Of a stretch of 64,000 bases of DNA, positions 29,449-38,005 are shown piece by piece. Position 1 is the stretch's first letter. Every line of letters starts with the position of its first letter. Source of the stretch: Planctomycetaceae bacterium (GTDB lineage Bacteria > Planctomycetota > Planctomycetia > Planctomycetales > Planctomycetaceae); contig JAKFWA010000085.1 in the NCBI GenBank assembly GCA_021732995.1, positions 62,001 to 126,000 on the forward strand, read 5' to 3'. A model generated the notes under the pieces. It was not told the DNA's origin, made no database searches, and was given only the letters and a program-made list of their open reading frames with translations. The position numbers and the translations under genes are program-made.

Positions 29449-29630
29449 GTGCGTGCTCAAGGCCATGAGTTCGGGGAGCACGCTCTGACACTTCGCTTGG
29501 CAGGCGGCCACGCAGGCACATCATGCTCTCGCGTCGTCGGTCGTTGTCTTGGGATTGATTTCGCCCAACGCGCTGCCAGCCGCGCCGACCTGTTCGGTTC
29601 GTCCGCAAATAGATCAAAGCCCCTCAAGAA

Positions 29631-31202
29631 ATGAAGCCGATCTCACTCAGTCTGACTCGCAGGCGGTTTCTGCAGACGGTGAGTACTGGAGTTGTTGGGG
29701 GATTGGGCCAGTATCCCGTGTTCGGAAACCAGCTCACGCCGAGCCGTCTCGGCGGTTTGGACGACTACGTGGAAGCGGCGATGGTGCGTTGGCAGGTGCC
29801 AGGGCTGGCCATCGCTGTCGTGCGAGAGGGCCAACTCGTTCATGCACGTGGGTATGGAGTTCGCAGTGTCAACGAGAGTGCCAGGATCGATGCAGAAACG
29901 GTCTTTCCGCTTGCGTCATGCACCAAGTCCTTCACTGCGGCGGCGATTGCGAAGCTAATCGACACCGGAAAAGTGAACTGGGACGACCCTGTCGCAAAAC
30001 ATCTTCCGGCGCTGCGTCTTTCTGACGCGGAACTCACCGCCAAGGTGACTATTCGACAGGCGTTGGGCCATCGTACCGGACTTCCGACGGCGAACATGCT
30101 GTGGAGAAGCGGCGCCTTCGATCGCGACGAGATCATGGCGAGACTGCGTTGGCTCAAGCCCGCGGCCGCGCAAGGCGAGAAGTTCATTTACAACAACGTG
30201 ATGTATCTGGTTCTTGGCAAGCTCGTCGAGCAAGTCAGCGGACAGACGTGGAATGAGTACCTGCGCACAGAGTTGTTTGCGCCGCTCAGCATGAAGTCCA
30301 CTTTTGCGGACAGTTCGGGAATTACTGATCGGAAGAACGTGGCGGCTCCGCATGCGAGCAACGCCGGGGGGCTACAGCGCATTGATCGCTATTGTCCCGA
30401 TGTCATCGCTCCTGCCGGAGCAATACATTCGAACCTGCTCGACATGGGCCAATGGCTGAAGTTGCACTTGGCTGGGGGCACGAGCGATGGTCGCCAGCTC
30501 ATTTCCAAAGTTCATTTGGCGGAGATGCACACCCCACCGCAACCAGTTGAAAAGCGAGACCCTGCCGACTCCCGGGATCCCCGGGTATCCCTCGAAAACT
30601 ACGGACTGGGCTGGTTCTTCAACGAGCAGGGAGGCCGACAGGTCGTTGAGCATTCGGGCAACTCGACGGGCTTCGTCTCGTGGGTCACGATGATTCCGGA
30701 AGAGCGGCTGGGAATGGTCATCCTGGCGAACCAGCACAACACGGGACTGAATCTCGCTCTGCGAATCTGGATTCTTGACGCGCTGCTGGGAAGCACGCCG
30801 CGAGACTGGAGCGAAAAGGTCCGATCCGGCTTCACCAAAGTCCAGGAAAGGTTCGACGAAGCGAAAACGAAGTACACAGAGAATCACCCTAAGGAAACCG
30901 CTCTGCCGCGGCCCTTGCCTGAGTTCGCAGGACGATACACCAGTCCGTTGTACGGTAACGTGGTCATCACTGAGCAGGATGGTCGATTGAGCCTTCAATT
31001 CGGGACTCGATTCAAGGGTGAATTGCAGCACTGGGAGAAAGAGTCCTTTCGAGTGTTCTTCCCGCACCCAAGACTCGACGATTGGCTGGTCACATTTGCG
31101 ATCCAGGATGGTCGTATCACGGGCTTGCGTGCCAAAGAATCGCCTTGGGCTCCCGCCGACTACAACGACGCCGACGATTTGGGCGACTTCCATCGTGGTT
31201 GA
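29631..31202 (+). CDS. Exported serine hydrolase, beta-lactamase class C / S12 family
   Basis: This encodes 523 residues. A Tat-type leader (SLTRRRFLQTVSTG, hydrophobic stretch) is followed by the penicillin-recognising fold. The active-site motifs are all present: Ser96-Cys-Thr-Lys99 (SxxK), Tyr187-Asn-Asn189 (YxN) and His341-Ser-Gly343 (HxG, replacing KTG as in many esterase/peptidase members). A C-terminal lipocalin-like extension of the DUF3471 type follows (about 410-510: EFAGRYTSPLYGNVVI). The family includes class C beta-lactamases, D-aminopeptidases and esterases; sequence alone does not decide. It lies 150 bp upstream of a BlaI-M56 regulatory pair on the same strand, a suggestive but unproven link. 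No operator-like palindrome was seen in front of it. Confidence 0.88.
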   Translation: MKPISLSLTRRRFLQTVSTGVVGGLGQYPVFGNQLTPSRLGGLDDYVEAAMVRWQVPGLAIAVVREGQLVHARGYGVRSVNESARIDAETVFPLASCTKSFTAAAIAKLIDTGKVNWDDPVAKHLPALRLSDAELTAKVTIRQALGHRTGLPTANMLWRSGAFDRDEIMARLRWLKPAAAQGEKFIYNNVMYLVLGKLVEQVSGQTWNEYLRTELFAPLSMKSTFADSSGITDRKNVAAPHASNAGGLQRIDRYCPDVIAPAGAIHSNLLDMGQWLKLHLAGGTSDGRQLISKVHLAEMHTPPQPVEKRDPADSRDPRVSLENYGLGWFFNEQGGRQVVEHSGNSTGFVSWVTMIPEERLGMVILANQHNTGLNLALRIWILDALLGSTPRDWSEKVRSGFTKVQERFDEAKTKYTENHPKETALPRPLPEFAGRYTSPLYGNVVITEQDGRLSLQFGTRFKGELQHWEKESFRVFFPHPRLDDWLVTFAIQDGRITGLRAKESPWAPADYNDADDLGDFHRG

Positions 31203-31253
31203 TACCGACTGCAGCCGCGCAACAGCATGTCATTGAGTCAACTTTGCCAGACA

Positions 31254-31269
31254 GGCTAAATTTTTAGCC
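31254..31269. promoter_or_regulatory. Operator 1 (candidate BlaI-type site)
   Basis: GGCTAAATTTTTAGCC is a 7-bp-arm palindrome with an AT-rich centre, 52 bp after the serine hydrolase stop. It shares the GGCTAA / TTAGCC arms with a second palindrome 45 bp downstream (centre to centre). Twin dyads before the gene are typical of BlaI/MecI/CopY autoregulation. Confidence 0.7.
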
Positions 31270-31278
31270 ACACAATCT

Positions 31279-31307
31279 TGCCAGACTGCCGATGATGTGG
31301 CTAATAT
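31279..31307 (+). promoter_or_regulatory. Sigma70-like promoter of the BlaI-type gene
   Basis: TTGCCA (31279-31284) is separated by exactly 17 bp from TAATAT (31302-31307). The -10 box lies inside operator 2, so a bound repressor would block polymerase. The start codon is about 49 nt downstream of the -10 box. Confidence 0.6.
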
Positions 31308-31316
31308 TTTAGCCAC
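31297..31316. promoter_or_regulatory. Operator 2 (candidate BlaI-type site)
   Basis: GTGGCTAATATTTTAGCCAC has 8-bp perfect arms and a 4-bp centre, and shares its core with operator 1. It covers the -10 box of the predicted promoter. Confidence 0.72.
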
Positions 31317-31355
31317 ACCGCCACGGCGGTTACCAAGCGGCCAAGGAGCACTTGA

Positions 31356-31757
31356 ATGGCGAAGCGAACGGAACAGGAACTCAGCCGCCGCGAGCGGCAG
31401 ATCATGGACGTGATCTACGCAAAGGGGCAGGCGTCGGCGCTGGAAGTGACCGAAGCTCTGCCCGATCCGCCGAGCAAGACGGCAGTGCGAACGCTGCTCG
31501 GCATTCTGGAAGAGAAAGGCCATCTCACTCATTCACAAGAGGGGATGACCTACGTGTATCGGGCGAAGCAGGCCCGCGAGCAGGCCGGGCCGTCGGCGCT
31601 GCGGCGCGTATTGGACGTCTTCTTCAGCGGGTCGTTGGAGCAGGCCGTCGCAGCTCATCTGGGTGAGTCGGCTGAACAGCTCAGCGACGCGGACCTCAAA
31701 CGGTTGGTCGGAATCATTCAACAGGCTCGCAAGGATAAGAAGGGACCAAAATCATGA
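31356..31757 (+). CDS. BlaI/MecI/CopY-family transcriptional repressor
   Basis: This encodes 133 residues. The N-terminal winged helix includes LSRRERQIMDVIYAKGQASALEVTEAL, with the recognition-helix region SKTAVRTLLGILEEKGHLTH and wing GMTYVYRAK. A C-terminal dimerisation helix pair follows (LRRVLDVFFSGSLEQAVAAHL). AAGGAG lies 7 nt before the ATG. In this family the repressor is inactivated after its partner membrane M56 protease senses a signal. That partner is the next gene, and the stop of this gene overlaps its start (ATGA at 31754-31757). Two palindromes and a promoter lie just upstream, so autoregulation is likely. Confidence 0.93.
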   Translation: MAKRTEQELSRRERQIMDVIYAKGQASALEVTEALPDPPSKTAVRTLLGILEEKGHLTHSQEGMTYVYRAKQAREQAGPSALRRVLDVFFSGSLEQAVAAHLGESAEQLSDADLKRLVGIIQQARKDKKGPKS

Positions 31758-34405
31758 ATCATTTCGAGCTCGATTTGGTAGATGGATTGGGGAGTGGTTT
31801 CGATTTCGCCTTGCGCGGTTCGTTGGTGTTGGCATCAGCATGGCTGCTGACGACCTTGATGACGCGGCGTTCGGCAGCGATTCGGCATGTCGTGTGGTTG
31901 GCGGCGCTCGTCGCAGTAATCGTGTTACCGCTGGCTCAGCAGCTTCTGCCAAGTTGGCGAGTCCTGCCCACCGACCGCGGATCGATCGAAGCTGCCAGCT
32001 CAGCGGTTGATGCCTCGTTGCCCCCAGCGATGGTGGCAGCGCCCCCTGACCAAGGTCGCCATGTCGCGGGTGTTGAAGCGAGGGAGCCTCAAGCTCCTGC
32101 GAGATCGAATGGGAATCCTGATTCGTATGAGACTATGAACGCCGCGATGGTCGCTACTCACGCGGATTCTGCAGATGCTCGGTCCTTGGAAGATGACGGC
32201 ACCAGGGGAACGCCCCTCGCTGCCAGCAATTGGTTGAAAGTTCGCTCGGCAATGGGAGCACTTTGGCTAACCGGTGTTCTGGTCTGTTGTCTGCCGGTGG
32301 TGTTGGGAACCGCGCGACTCTGGCGTTTGCGTCGATCGAGCGTGCCGGCTTCGAGCCTGATCACTGGCGAAGTCCTCTCGTTGGCGTCCGAGCTGGAAGT
32401 ATCACGGCGCGTGAAGGTCGTGTTATCTGTCGAGCATGAAATGCCGATGACATGGGGACTGTTCGTTCCCGTGTTGCTGCTTCCCGCTTCAGCCACAGAG
32501 TGGTCGAGTGAGCGGCGGCGAATGGTATTGATCCACGAGCTGGCACACATCCGGCGAAGAGATTGTCTGACTCAATTGCTGGGGCAGTTCGCGCGAGCGT
32601 TGCACTGGTTCAATCCTCTGGCATGGCTGGCTCTGCAGCGGTTGCGGATCGAGCAAGAGCGAGCCTGCGATGACGTCGTCCTCAATTGTGGCGCGGACGC
32701 CAGCGAATACGCGTCCGAGTTGTTGTCCGTCACCGCGCGACTACCGCGTCCGACGTGGGATGCCGCCGTGGCTCTGGCAATGAGCCGAAGCAGCCGCATT
32801 GAACAACGCCTGAAGTCGATTCTGGACTCAGACTGTGAACGCCGGCCGATGTCGCGAAGACATGTCCTCGTAACGTGTGGCGTGATGTCAACGATTGCCT
32901 GCGGGGTCGCGGTAGCTCAGCGACAGGTGGCAGAGGCCGCGACGCATCCCATTGGCCAGATCGCGTTCGCCAATCCGGACGCAGACGATGTGAAGGCGGC
33001 GACGCAGACAACGCCGGCCGCTGAACAAACCGCAGCGAAGCAACAGCCCGATGCACCGGCCAACACTTCTACCAAAACGAATGATCTGGTGAAGCATGTT
33101 CTGGACAAGATTGCCGAGGTCTCGCCCACGCCAGTGGACGCCAAGGCCCTGAATGAGGCGGCCATTCGAGGCATGCTGCAATCGCTGAACGATCCGTACT
33201 CGACCCTGATAACCGCTGAGCAGATGAAGGAGCTTCACGTTCAGATCGACGGCAGGCTGGTCGGCATCGGTGCGGTACTTGGCAAAGAGGGAGATACGAT
33301 CGCGGTCACGGCGGTTCTGCCGAATTCGCCCGCAATGGGGGGCGGACTGAAGTCCCGGGATGTGATTCTGGAAATCAACGGTCAACCAGCCAAGGATCTC
33401 GGTGAAACCGTAAAGCAGATTCGCGGCCAGGCGGGAACTGAAGTGACGCTCTCGATTCGTCGCGCTGAGGCATCTCTGAGCTTGACTCTGAAACGGGCCG
33501 AATTCCGCTTGCCAACTGTCAAAGGGCTGTCGCTGGACGAGCAGGGACAGTGGCGACATTGGCTTGACGGGGATCAGAAGATCGCGGTTGTGCAGATCAC
33601 ACAATTCGACAAAGCGACGCCTGACGATTTGAAGGAGACGTTGACGCGCCTGAAGGAGCAAGGCCTCAAGGGGTTGATTCTCGACCTGCGTGGCAACGTC
33701 GGAGGCCTGTTGGCGTCGTGTGTCGAGACGGCCCGCTTGTTTTTGAAAGAGGGGACGATTGTGGAAGTCCGCATTCGTGGACCTCAGGAGGCTGAGAAGT
33801 TGGACGTTCCGGCGGGACACACGCCATTACTTGCGGAGACGCCGCTGATCGTGTTGATCGATCCGACAACCGCTTCGGCGGCCGAAGTGCTCGCTGCGGC
33901 GCTGAAGGACAACCAGCGTGCGACGCTGATCGGCGAGCGGACCTTCGGAAAGGGTTCTGTCCAGTCGATTCTGCCGCTCGGCAACGAAGGTCAGTCGTTG
34001 AAACTAACTACTGCCGTGATGCTCTCGCCCACCGGGCAGCCGTTGCATCGAGTGACTGACTCGAAGGTGTGGGGTGTCGATCCTCACGACGGCTACTTCG
34101 TGCCGCTCACGCCCGAGCAGCGAACGATGCGACAGAGACTCACAGTAGCCCGCGAATCCGGAGCACTCCGGCTGGAGGCCACAGTGTCGTCGGAATTCCT
34201 CGAACAGGTCACCGCCGACTCGCAGCTTGCCGCCGCGCTAAGGTCTCTGTCGGCCAAACTCAAAACCGGTGAGTTCGCAAAAACCGGGCGGCCACTTGCC
34301 GATCAACAAGCCGAACTGACCCAGCGAGACAATCTTGTCAAGCAGCGGGACGAACTCCGTGTGAAGCTGGAGCAACTCAACCGCCAACTCGGCGAAAGCC
34401 GTTAA
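31754..34405 (+). CDS. M56 (BlaR1-type) metallopeptidase fused to PDZ-S41 tail-specific protease
   Basis: This encodes 883 residues. Part one is a BlaR1/MecR1-like M56 membrane peptidase. It has TM segments near residues 17-35, 43-66 and 165-190, the zinc motif His261-Glu-Leu-Ala-His265 (LIHELAHIRRRD), the downstream RIEQERACDDVVL segment with its acidic ligand region, and a fourth TM near 369-390. Instead of the beta-lactam sensor of BlaR1, an alanine/glutamine-rich linker leads to an S41 C-terminal processing protease. That part has an N-terminal helical region (about 440-495), a PDZ domain (about 496-570), and a catalytic core with Ser708 (TTASAAEVLA) and Lys733 (FGKGSVQ), the 25-residue spacing of Tsp/CtpA. 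A coiled-coil tail ends it. By BlaR1 topology the S41 part is periplasmic and HELAH cytosolic. It is translationally coupled to the BlaI gene. Confidence 0.9.
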   Translation: MNHFELDLVDGLGSGFDFALRGSLVLASAWLLTTLMTRRSAAIRHVVWLAALVAVIVLPLAQQLLPSWRVLPTDRGSIEAASSAVDASLPPAMVAAPPDQGRHVAGVEAREPQAPARSNGNPDSYETMNAAMVATHADSADARSLEDDGTRGTPLAASNWLKVRSAMGALWLTGVLVCCLPVVLGTARLWRLRRSSVPASSLITGEVLSLASELEVSRRVKVVLSVEHEMPMTWGLFVPVLLLPASATEWSSERRRMVLIHELAHIRRRDCLTQLLGQFARALHWFNPLAWLALQRLRIEQERACDDVVLNCGADASEYASELLSVTARLPRPTWDAAVALAMSRSSRIEQRLKSILDSDCERRPMSRRHVLVTCGVMSTIACGVAVAQRQVAEAATHPIGQIAFANPDADDVKAATQTTPAAEQTAAKQQPDAPANTSTKTNDLVKHVLDKIAEVSPTPVDAKALNEAAIRGMLQSLNDPYSTLITAEQMKELHVQIDGRLVGIGAVLGKEGDTIAVTAVLPNSPAMGGGLKSRDVILEINGQPAKDLGETVKQIRGQAGTEVTLSIRRAEASLSLTLKRAEFRLPTVKGLSLDEQGQWRHWLDGDQKIAVVQITQFDKATPDDLKETLTRLKEQGLKGLILDLRGNVGGLLASCVETARLFLKEGTIVEVRIRGPQEAEKLDVPAGHTPLLAETPLIVLIDPTTASAAEVLAAALKDNQRATLIGERTFGKGSVQSILPLGNEGQSLKLTTAVMLSPTGQPLHRVTDSKVWGVDPHDGYFVPLTPEQRTMRQRLTVARESGALRLEATVSSEFLEQVTADSQLAAALRSLSAKLKTGEFAKTGRPLADQQAELTQRDNLVKQRDELRVKLEQLNRQLGESR

Positions 34406-34427
34406 CGCATAGGTTGTGTCGTGGCAC

Positions 34428-35057
34428 CTATCCGTCCTTCGGCTCGGCAATTTCGCGCCTCATCATAATCCAGGTCGGCACGCCAACGACGGTGGGTTCG
34501 CCGATCGTGGAGAATCCGAATCGCTCGTAAAAGCGGACGTTCTTCAGAGACTCAGTCTCCAGGAACACTGGCGTGCCAGCTGACGCTCCAGCAATACGGT
34601 TGCAGAAGTCGCGCATGAGGGCGCTACCGACACCTTGTCCTTGCCATGCGGGATCCACAGCCACCGGGCCGAGGTGCCAGTGAGGCTCGCGAGGATCGCA
34701 GGTCTCCCTGGCCTTCAGCCACTTGATGGTGCGCAGAGCTGGACCGAGTCCAAGCACCGCGAGGAAGTTCACCGCAAGTCGCAGTTGGGCGCCCAACCAG
34801 GGATGACATTTGCCCGGTACCATCGCACCGAGGCCACCGATGATCGTGCCATCTCGATACGCACCGAGAACGACACCGCGTCCAAGGATCAGCGGCAGGA
34901 CGGTCAGGTAGAAGTTCTCGCAGAGCGCCGCTCGAGGATCCGGTGTGGTGCCGAAATCCCGGAGATGGTGCGGGTTATCGGCCATCCCGCGCGCTACGAC
35001 GAGGGCGGTCGCAGCAATCTCATCCGGTCCAATCGGTCTCACGTCAATGGAGTCCAT
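34428..35057 (-). CDS. GNAT-family N-acetyltransferase
   Basis: This encodes 209 residues. The acetyl-CoA binding motif A is clear: HLGPVAVDPAWQGQGVGSALMRDFC around residues 127-150, with the Q/RxxGxG/A loop as QGQGVG, followed by the VFLETESLKNVRFYERFGF segment of motif B. An N-terminal DUF-like helical part contains a hydrophobic stretch near residues 95-110. The substrate is unknown; relatives act on small amines or peptides. It is convergent with the M56-S41 gene, the ends 22 bp apart, and is monocistronic. Confidence 0.88.
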   Translation of the reverse strand: MDSIDVRPIGPDEIAATALVVARGMADNPHHLRDFGTTPDPRAALCENFYLTVLPLILGRGVVLGAYRDGTIIGGLGAMVPGKCHPWLGAQLRLAVNFLAVLGLGPALRTIKWLKARETCDPREPHWHLGPVAVDPAWQGQGVGSALMRDFCNRIAGASAGTPVFLETESLKNVRFYERFGFSTIGEPTVVGVPTWIMMRREIAEPKDG

Positions 35058-35555
35058 CAGGTGTTCCTTGGATGACGGTCACCAGCAGTCAGCATGCTGA
35101 TGGTAGTCGGCAGCACTGTGAATCATTCCACGGTGCAGCCGCCCATTCGGGGTTTGCCGAGACCTGAGAACGGGAATGGGCCCGCAAAACTGGGGCGTGA
35201 ATTCAATGCGCCGGCATCGTGACTCGCGCTGAGGCACCGCGAACAATGGCCCCATGTCGAATGGTCAGCTCCCGACGCGCTGCCGCACCCCTCTCCGCTC
35301 AAACGACGGCATCCGCACGCCAAGACAGGACTCGATCTCTGCCGTTTCCCTTCCGAACTTGCCTGCATCAACAGACTCCTCACGAACCGGTGGCAGGTAA
35401 CGAGTGCCGGAATAGTCGCCGCCTGGGCGAGCCATGTTCCGTGCCCCCGCAGGGTTGCCGGTACCGGTCGTTAGTTTCGTCCGACGAGTCCACCATATCG
35501 GCAATTCCGTGTAACGATACCGGATTGCAAGCGAGTAATCTGGTAGGAAACGAAC
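35058..35555. other. Intergenic region, no supported gene
   Basis: This is a divergent gap between the acetyltransferase and ECF sigma factor genes. Frames in both directions give arginine/serine-rich chance translations and overlap the sigma gene. Promoters for both genes should lie here, but I see no convincing box. A weak RBS (TAGGAAA) precedes 35556. Confidence 0.4.
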
Positions 35556-36152
35556 ATGACGATAGCTCCCACAACCCGTGCCAGCTTGCTGCTGCGGCTT
35601 CGCGATCCTGCAGATCACGACGCCTGGGTGGAGTTTGTCTCCATCTACGAGCCGGTCATCTACCGCGTGTTGCGCAGAAGTGGGTTGCAGGACGCCGACG
35701 CCCTTGAGGTTATGCAGGATCTGTTGTTGGCCGTGAGTCGAAAAGTTGAAAGCTGGCAGCACGGGTCAGAACACGGATCATTTCGGGGGTGGTTGCGACA
35801 GGTGGCGCGGAACCTGGTGGTGTCCTGGGTTCGGCGGCAACGGCGACAACTCACAACCTCGCCGATCGATCTCGACTCGTTGCTGGAGTCGACTCCGGCC
35901 AACGATGGCGTCGAGACGGATGAATTCGATCGGGAACTGCGGCGCTCGCTCTTCCACAGGGCGTCGGAGCAGGTCCGGGCCGAAGTACGTCCAATGACAT
36001 GGCAGGCATTCTGGAACGTCGCGGTATCGGGCCTCTCTGTCACCGAAACGGCAGGCAAACTCGGGATGACAACCGGGGCAGTGCGTGTTGCCAAATGTCG
36101 GATTGTGTCGCGGCTCACGGCCCTCGTTGCGGAACTGGAGAAGGCCACATGA
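35556..36152 (+). CDS. ECF-type RNA polymerase sigma factor (kinase-linked)
   Basis: This encodes 198 residues with sigma-70 region 2 (about residues 15-90: DAWVEFVSIYEPVIYRVLRR, DADALEVMQDLLLAV, GSFRGWLRQVARNLVVSWVRRQ) and region 4 HTH (about 150-190: GLSVTETAGKLGMTTGAVRVAKCRIVSRL). This subtype, with the Q/EDADALEVMQDLL stretch, is common in planctomycetes next to Ser/Thr kinases. Its stop overlaps the start of the kinase gene (ATGA at 36149-36152), so the two are translationally coupled. The downstream protein carries a zinc-type anti-sigma motif and probably controls this sigma factor. Confidence 0.9.
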   Translation: MTIAPTTRASLLLRLRDPADHDAWVEFVSIYEPVIYRVLRRSGLQDADALEVMQDLLLAVSRKVESWQHGSEHGSFRGWLRQVARNLVVSWVRRQRRQLTTSPIDLDSLLESTPANDGVETDEFDRELRRSLFHRASEQVRAEVRPMTWQAFWNVAVSGLSVTETAGKLGMTTGAVRVAKCRIVSRLTALVAELEKAT

Positions 36153-37651
36153 ACAGCCTCTGCTCGCATGAACGGCTGGAACTAGCGCTGGCGGGATTGC
36201 TCACTGCCGACGATGAGTCGATGCTGCATCTCCATCTGGATGAATGCGAATTGTGTTCGGCGGAAATGGAGCGGCTCTCGGGGGGCGACCCAGCGACTCA
36301 AGAAATCGCTGCGATGCTGAGTCCCGATGACCTGGACGATGTCTTGCCGCCGCGCGAGGAATGTTCCACCGCCGATTTTGTTGTCGAGCACCTGGAACCG
36401 TCCGATGACCCTACGGTCTTGGGGCGTCTGGGATCTTATGACGTGCTCGATGTCATCGGCCGCGGCGGCATGGGCGTGGTCCTCAAGGGCTTCGACCGAG
36501 AACTCAAGCGGTTCGTGGCCATCAAGGCGCTCGCTCCACACCTCGCCCACAGCGCGTTGGCGAGAAAGCGATTTGCCCGTGAGGCCCAAGCGGCAGCAGC
36601 GGTGGTCAACCTGCACGTCATTGCCATTCACCAGGTACAACCCAACGGGCAACTGCCGTTCCTCGTCATGCCACTGCTTACCGGAGAATCGCTCGCTCAG
36701 CGGCTGAAAACGCGAGGAGCGTTGGAACTGACAGAGGTGCTGCGCATCGGGATGCAGGCTGCAGAAGGACTCGCGGCGGCTCACGGACAAGGTCTCATCC
36801 ACCGCGATGTCAAACCGGCGAACATTCTGCTCGAAAAGGGAGTCGAGCGTGCCGTGCTCACGGACTTCGGATTGGCACGAGCCGCTGACGATGTCTCGAT
36901 GACGCGTTGGGGCATCATCGCAGGGACTCCGGAGTACATGTCACCGGAGCAGGCTCGCGGTGAGGCACTTGATGGCCGCTCCGATCTCTTCAGCCTCGGC
37001 TGCGTGCTGTACGAGATGGCGACGGGCGTTTCGCCGTTTCGAGCGGACTCGACGATGGCCACGTTGCGACGGATCGTCGATGATAAGCCCGCTGCCATGA
37101 CGTCTTTGGTCCCCGACCTGCCACCGTGGTTCAAGGGAATCGTCGAGCGATTGCTGGCGAAGGACCCGGCTCAGCGCTTTGCGTCTGCGAGTGAAGTCAA
37201 CCAGTTGCTGGAGCAGTGCCTGTCGCATCTGCAGCAGCCCGGTTCCGTGCCTCTGCCTGCTTCCCTTGAGCCGCGCAACACTGGCCGCCGATCCCGATTC
37301 AATGTCATTCGAAAGCGAGTGATCGCCTTGCTTGGACTCTTTGGTTTCGCGTTGCTGGGGATAGTCCTGTGGCAGGTGTCGCAAACCCCCGACAACCCGC
37401 GAGTCGACAAGTTTGCGGAACTCGACACCGATCACGACGGTCGGCTGAGCCTGACCGAGTTTAGCGTCGATCGGACTCCAAAGTTCGCGGCGAAATGGTT
37501 CGAACGTCGCGACGCAGATCACGATGGCTTTCTCAGCTTGGCAGAGTTCGTCCCGCAGTCGGCTTCATCAGGTGGCAAGCAACCTGAAGAGAAACCGAGC
37601 GACAAAAGCCTTCAGGCTGTCCCAAGCGGTGTGAATGCGACTCATGAATAG
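36149..37651 (+). CDS. Ser/Thr protein kinase with N-terminal anti-sigma zinc motif and C-terminal EF-hands
   Basis: This encodes 500 residues from the ATG at 36149; a longer frame from 35999 is only sigma-gene overlap. Residues 30-45 hold HLDECELC, the HxxxCxxC signature of zinc anti-sigma domains. The Hanks-type kinase is complete: glycine loop GRGGMGVV (about 104-111), Lys126 (VAIKAL), catalytic HRDVKPAN with Asp220, DFG Asp239, and APE-like PEYMSPEQ. A TM helix (about 391-410) places the C-terminus outside. Two EF-hand loops follow, DTDHDGRLSLTE (about 426) and DADHDGFLSLAE (about 456). The last 85 residues are nearly identical to the lipoprotein at 40157, so the EF-hand tail was probably acquired by duplication. 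Confidence 0.92.
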   Translation: MNSLCSHERLELALAGLLTADDESMLHLHLDECELCSAEMERLSGGDPATQEIAAMLSPDDLDDVLPPREECSTADFVVEHLEPSDDPTVLGRLGSYDVLDVIGRGGMGVVLKGFDRELKRFVAIKALAPHLAHSALARKRFAREAQAAAAVVNLHVIAIHQVQPNGQLPFLVMPLLTGESLAQRLKTRGALELTEVLRIGMQAAEGLAAAHGQGLIHRDVKPANILLEKGVERAVLTDFGLARAADDVSMTRWGIIAGTPEYMSPEQARGEALDGRSDLFSLGCVLYEMATGVSPFRADSTMATLRRIVDDKPAAMTSLVPDLPPWFKGIVERLLAKDPAQRFASASEVNQLLEQCLSHLQQPGSVPLPASLEPRNTGRRSRFNVIRKRVIALLGLFGFALLGIVLWQVSQTPDNPRVDKFAELDTDHDGRLSLTEFSVDRTPKFAAKWFERRDADHDGFLSLAEFVPQSASSGGKQPEEKPSDKSLQAVPSGVNATHE

Positions 37652-37797
37652 ACGCCAAGTAATGCCCTGTAGGGTGGGACCAGCGCAGCGCCGGCCCACC
37701 ATTCCGCGCTGATCGTGGTGGGCCGGCGCTACGCTGGTCCCACCCTACAATTTCACCATGCCGACGAATTGGCTCACCTTGATCGGAGGCTTAGCTT
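37550..37797 (+). repeat. EF-hand-tail/hairpin unit, copy 1
   Basis: This 248-bp unit begins GTCCCGCAGTCGGC inside the last codons of the kinase gene and ends in a GGAGGCTTAG motif. It contains the final 34 codons of the gene, a spacer, and a long hairpin with 33-bp arms at 37669-37701 and 37716-37748 (one mismatch, 14-nt loop; core GTAGGGTGGGACCAGCG). Copies 2 and 3 follow head to tail, and copy 4 lies at 40538. Confidence 0.88.
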
Positions 37798-38005
37798 GTC
37801 CCGCAGTCGGCATCATCACCAGGCGGCAAGCAACCTGATGAGAAACCGAGCGACAAAAGCCTTCAGGCTGTCCCAAGCGGTGTGAATGCGACTCATGAAT
37901 AGACGCCAAGTAATGCCCTGTAGGGTGGGGCCGGCGCTGCGCTGGTCCCACCCTACAATTTCACTATGCCGACGAATTGGATCACCTTGAACGGAGGCTT
38001 AGTTT
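37798..38005 (+). repeat. EF-hand-tail/hairpin unit, copy 2 (hairpin collapsed)
   Basis: This 208-bp copy carries the same coding-derived tail, no longer attached to a gene. The left hairpin arm is mostly deleted, leaving only about 10-bp arms (GTAGGGTGGG / CCCACCCTAC). A loss of one arm is typical of deletion across a palindrome during replication. Confidence 0.85.

Noticed and set aside
30571-30590. CCCGGGATCCCCGGGTATCC resembles a cloning-vector polylinker
   Set aside because: It reads in frame within the serine hydrolase and only partly matches a polylinker; chance restriction-site similarity is more likely than vector contamination.
35999-36148. Earlier start for the Ser/Thr kinase
   Set aside because: It lies wholly inside the sigma factor gene in another frame; the ATGA overlap at 36149 is the natural start.
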